The position numbers were made by a program, and so were the translations under genes. From Candidatus Saccharimonadota bacterium (GTDB lineage Bacteria; Patescibacteriota; Saccharimonadia; Saccharimonadales; UBA7683), in NCBI GenBank assembly GCA_018061375.1, contig JAGOUG010000014.1:1-16199 (forward strand): DNA of 16,199 nucleotides, written 5' to 3'. The notes below the pieces were generated by a model. That model was not told the origin of the DNA. It ran no database searches and saw only the letters and a program-made list of their open reading frames with translations. Shown piece after piece: positions 14,070 to 16,199 of this stretch. Numbering within the stretch: the stretch's first letter is position 1; every line of letters begins with the position of its first letter.

Positions 14070-14570
14070 ATGATCACTCAATTCAGACGCGAACACTTTT
14101 ACCTCAGTAATATGTTCCCACTTGAAACGTATATTCCTACAAACCTCGGCATACTTGTTCCAAGTTCCGAGCACGTTTATATGGCCGATCGATTTGTTGA
14201 CCCTGAGTTACAGGTAATAATTGCGAACGCACGTGGTCCGGTGGGTGATACACGAGCCTATGCTGATGGCCTCGCCGCTAAGAACCTCGCACACGAATAT
14301 ATAAAAAATGGTGCAGAGCAACTTGCAGAGTGGGACGTTGCAAAAATTGGGGTGATGTATATTGCGGTGAGTAGAAAGTTCCGTGCGAACTTAGCAATTG
14401 CAGATATGTTGATTGCAACTGATCAGGAAGAACTTGTTGAAGGTAATGACTGGGAAGATAGATTCTGGGGAGTTGACCCGCCAGGCAGCACCAACGGAGA
14501 AAATAACCTCGGCAAGATATTAATGCGCGTTCGTAGTGAGTTGGTGTTAGCCTTGGGTACTGACGTATGA
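14070..14570 (+). CDS. NADAR-family N-glycosidase-like protein
   Basis: NADAR (YbiA/DUF1768) proteins cleave N-glycosidic bonds. Known examples act on early riboflavin intermediates and remove ADP-ribose from guanine in DNA or nucleotides. The 166 residues match the family. Motifs are FYLSNMFP (10-17) near the N-terminus, SSEHVYMADRF (32-42) with the conserved Glu34, GNDWEDRFWGV (125-135), and NNLGKILMRVR (145-155), the C-terminal signature. Start is ATG 14070 with AAGGG about 7 bases upstream. The stop is TGA at 14568-14570. No DarT-type toxin gene is adjacent, so a DarT/NADAR toxin-antitoxin pair is not supported here. The neighbours point to nucleotide clean-up instead. The family is clear from the motifs; the substrate is inference. 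Confidence 0.88.
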   Translation: MITQFRREHFYLSNMFPLETYIPTNLGILVPSSEHVYMADRFVDPELQVIIANARGPVGDTRAYADGLAAKNLAHEYIKNGAEQLAEWDVAKIGVMYIAVSRKFRANLAIADMLIATDQEELVEGNDWEDRFWGVDPPGSTNGENNLGKILMRVRSELVLALGTDV

Positions 14571-14593
14571 TTAAATAGAGTGGCTAAGGGTGG

Positions 14594-14600
14594 AAGGAGG
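14594..14600 (+). promoter_or_regulatory. Strong Shine-Dalgarno deciding the start of the BtpA-like gene
   Basis: AAGGAGG at 14594-14600 lies 7 bases before ATG 14608 and 4 bases before GTG 14605. This favours ATG 14608 and rules out the in-frame GTG 14590, which lies upstream of the ribosome site. Confidence 0.75.
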
Positions 14601-14607
14601 ATTTGTG

Positions 14608-15294
14608 ATGAAGACGTTTCCAGAGCAAGGTATTTTTCCAGTAATCCACCGTTCTTCTACGGCTCAGTCAATTGAGATGGCCGGTATGGCACAAGAACTT
14701 GGTGCCAAGGGTGTATTTGTCATAGATCATAAGTCGAGTATGACTAACCCCGATATATTGGTTGATACATACACGCACATAAAGTACGAGTTTCCGAATT
14801 TATGGCTAGGTATTAATAATCTCGCCCTATCTGCGGCCAGAAATTTAGTACTGGCACGTGGTATTTTGGCAGACGGAGTTTGGGCCGACAATGCAACCGA
14901 ATCAAGTAATTCGGGGTACGTTAGAAATAGTACATCACAGACGGTTTTTTTCGGCGGCGTAGCAATGAAGGGCCCTGGTTATATTGAAGACTCAGAGCAT
15001 GCTGCGCAGTATATTCATAATCATCTGGACGACGTCGACGTAGCAGTTACGAGCGGACCTGAAACAGGTGTGCCGTGTCCGCCGGAACGACTCGAGGCAA
15101 TACGCCGTAAATCACCGGATGCAAAACTTGCTATTGCAAGCGGTGTTGATTTAGAAAATATTGCGCGTCATTCCCGACTTGTTGATTATATTCTGGTAGC
15201 AAGTTCTATCGAGACACATCAATACTCTGGTGTATTCCTAGAAAGTGCCCTTAAGGAGATGATCGCTAAAGACGCAGAAGCAAGGGGATTCTAA
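14608..15294 (+). CDS. BtpA/SgcQ-like TIM-barrel protein
   Basis: This 228-residue cytoplasmic protein has a TIM-barrel pattern. An early strand PVIHR (11-15) is followed by a helix and GAKGVFVIDH (32-41), LWLGINNLAL (65-74), ADGVWADNA (88-96) and DVAVTSGPETG (143-153). SGVDLENI (178-185) and DYILVASSIE then close the barrel. The SGxxTG and SGVxxEN elements sit where BtpA and SgcQ proteins have them, and those families are thought to bind phosphorylated ligands. Their reactions are not well established: BtpA is linked to photosystem I in cyanobacteria and SgcQ to a sugar-phosphate or nucleoside operon in enterobacteria. No photosynthetic role is possible here. Between NADAR and Ham1-like genes, a role on a phosphoribosyl or nucleotide ligand is reasonable inference. 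The family call is moderate; another phosphate-binding barrel remains possible. Confidence 0.6.
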   Translation: MKTFPEQGIFPVIHRSSTAQSIEMAGMAQELGAKGVFVIDHKSSMTNPDILVDTYTHIKYEFPNLWLGINNLALSAARNLVLARGILADGVWADNATESSNSGYVRNSTSQTVFFGGVAMKGPGYIEDSEHAAQYIHNHLDDVDVAVTSGPETGVPCPPERLEAIRRKSPDAKLAIASGVDLENIARHSRLVDYILVASSIETHQYSGVFLESALKEMIAKDAEARGF

Positions 15295-15327
15295 ATTCGT
15301 ACATATACACAAAAAGGAAGGTGTTAA

Positions 15328-15927
15328 ATGAATAAAATTACTGTAGTCACTGGGAATAGTAAGAAGCTCTGGCAGGCACAGACCGTGTTTGAACCGATGG
15401 GGATTACAGCAGATGGCGAGGATGTTCCAATTCATGAAATTCAGTCACCTGATGGTGATATTCATGGCGTTGAGATTGCCAGGGAAAAAGCGAAAGCTGC
15501 GTTTGAGGTGTTAGCACGTCCACTCATTGTGTGTGATCAGTATTGGGAGATTCCTGCTCTGGGTGGATTCCCCGGGCCTTACATGAAGGATATGGATGAA
15601 TATTTAGAAGTTGAAGATATTCTTGCGATGATGGCATGTAAAGACAATCGCGTGATTAATTTGTACGAAAATGTGGTGTATACGGATGGTGAGGTGATAA
15701 AAGATTTCACTGCAGTTTATCCTGGCACGCTTGCTACCGAGGCTCGTGGTGGTGGTCAACCTTCAGGCAGGCTCATTATCTACGATGGCACCGATCTTAC
15801 AATTGCCGAGCATAGAGAGCGAGGTGAACACGCACGTGATATGGAACAATCAGCCTGGAAGATGTTCGGTGAGTGGTACGTTAATAAACCTATGCAAACA
15901 TCAGGAGGTAAAGATGGGTGTGAGTAA
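15328..15927 (+). CDS. Divergent Ham1/ITPase-like nucleoside triphosphate pyrophosphatase
   Basis: Ham1/RdgB/ITPase proteins hydrolyse ITP, XTP and their deoxy forms to monophosphates so that they are not built into DNA or RNA. The 199 residues show TGNSKK (8-13) for the triphosphate, VCD with the metal-binding D70 (68-70), and ALGGFPGPYMK (77-87), which resembles the human/archaeal type GLPGPYIK more than the RdgB type. The C-terminal half is degenerate. The FGWDP motif that shapes the base pocket reads roughly PSGRL, and the SHR stretch reads RDMEQ. Base selectivity is probably altered or relaxed. Start is ATG 15328 with AAGGAAGG a few bases upstream. It overlaps the next gene by 14 bases. 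The family is fairly sure; the exact substrate is open. Confidence 0.78.
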   Translation: MNKITVVTGNSKKLWQAQTVFEPMGITADGEDVPIHEIQSPDGDIHGVEIAREKAKAAFEVLARPLIVCDQYWEIPALGGFPGPYMKDMDEYLEVEDILAMMACKDNRVINLYENVVYTDGEVIKDFTAVYPGTLATEARGGGQPSGRLIIYDGTDLTIAEHRERGEHARDMEQSAWKMFGEWYVNKPMQTSGGKDGCE

Positions 15928-16199
15928 AATTTTACAGTACAATCGGGCGGAAAATCTCGGTGATCCATATATCGGCGCGTGGTATGTACCCGAACTTATA
16001 CTTCCATCAACGGCAGATATTGTAATGGCTGAAGTTAAAGACAGTGGCAAAGTTGAGCCAATTCGTGCGACCAAAAGTAGTGTTAATCAAATATTTGAGA
16101 GGATGGTAGTTGATTTTACACGGGAACATGATTACCCAGAACTAGAGTACCTTGGTAGAAATCTTGGCCGTTTTTTGGTGAATAGTGCATCCCATATGT
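15914..16199 (+). CDS. Unrecognised protein, N-terminal part only
   Basis: Reading starts at ATG 15914, with a consensus AGGAGG (15903-15908) 5 bases upstream, and stays open to the window edge for 95 residues. It overlaps the Ham1-like gene by 14 bases in another frame, so it belongs to the same operon. The visible part begins MGVSKILQYNRAENLGDP and includes the segments GAWYVPELILP, VMAEVKDSGKVEP and PELEYLGRNLGRF. It has no signal peptide or obvious membrane helix and I do not recognise a family. Its stop and true length lie outside. The ribosome site and overlap make it a real gene; the function may tie into the nucleotide-acting cluster. Confidence 0.75.
   Translation, partial: MGVSKILQYNRAENLGDPYIGAWYVPELILPSTADIVMAEVKDSGKVEPIRATKSSVNQIFERMVVDFTREHDYPELEYLGRNLGRFLVNSASHM

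Noticed and set aside
14070..14570. DarT/NADAR toxin-antitoxin system
   Set aside because: NADAR is present, but no adjacent ADP-ribosyltransferase of DarT type is encoded; the neighbours are a deaminase and a TIM-barrel protein.
1..16199. tRNA genes, CRISPR array, insertion sequences or prophage
   Set aside because: Intergenic gaps were read for cloverleaf-like sequence, regularly spaced direct repeats and transposase or integrase motifs, and none was seen.

Overview
The window most likely comes from a member of Candidatus Saccharibacteria (TM7) or a close relative in the candidate phyla radiation. The evidence is a PolA, DnaG and RpoD set with patescibacterial character, a DnaG whose zinc-ligand positions are Ser/Ser/Asp/Ser, a DUF5663-type small protein, an actinobacterial-style WhiB protein, and a very large lineage-specific glycosyltransferase-containing protein. 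UGA acts as a normal stop: polA and the NADAR gene both end on TGA exactly where homologues would end, which argues against the recoded SR1/Gracilibacteria groups. The taxonomic call is inferred from protein character, not from a marker search.

Layout. (1) Positions 1-304 hold no gene. They hold a strong plus-strand promoter, a divergent minus-strand promoter and several inverted repeats. (2) Positions 305-4658 are a two-gene unit: a DUF5663-like small protein, then a 1334-residue protein with a hydrophobic N-terminal half, a beta-rich middle and a GT2-like glycosyltransferase domain. It ends at a perfect 12-bp hairpin terminator. (3) Positions 4747-6562 hold msrB, a PH-like hypothetical gene joined to oligoribonuclease, and a YjbR/MmcQ-like gene. 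(4) A minus-strand gene for a single-pass membrane protein (6564-7145) converges on the YjbR gene with one base between the stops. (5) Positions 7244-10974 form a macromolecular-synthesis operon: dnaG, rpoD, a P-loop kinase and whiB. (6) Positions 10993-16199 start with polA, which overlaps a deaminase gene by ATGA. NADAR, BtpA-like TIM-barrel, divergent Ham1/ITPase-like and unrecognised (cut by the window edge) genes follow, probably co-transcribed.

Two themes stand out. First, the window mixes two modes of translation start. Genes inside operons carry Shine-Dalgarno sequences. msrB, the PH-like gene, the YjbR gene, dnaG and polA instead have a TATACT/TATAAT-like -10 box only 6-11 bases before ATG and no Shine-Dalgarno, so they are probably leaderless or nearly so. 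Second, the genes behind polA all look like enzymes acting on nucleotides, nucleobases or N-glycosidic bonds. They are the best candidate here for an undescribed nucleotide-sanitation or salvage pathway.

No tRNA, rRNA, CRISPR array, insertion sequence or prophage gene was recognised.
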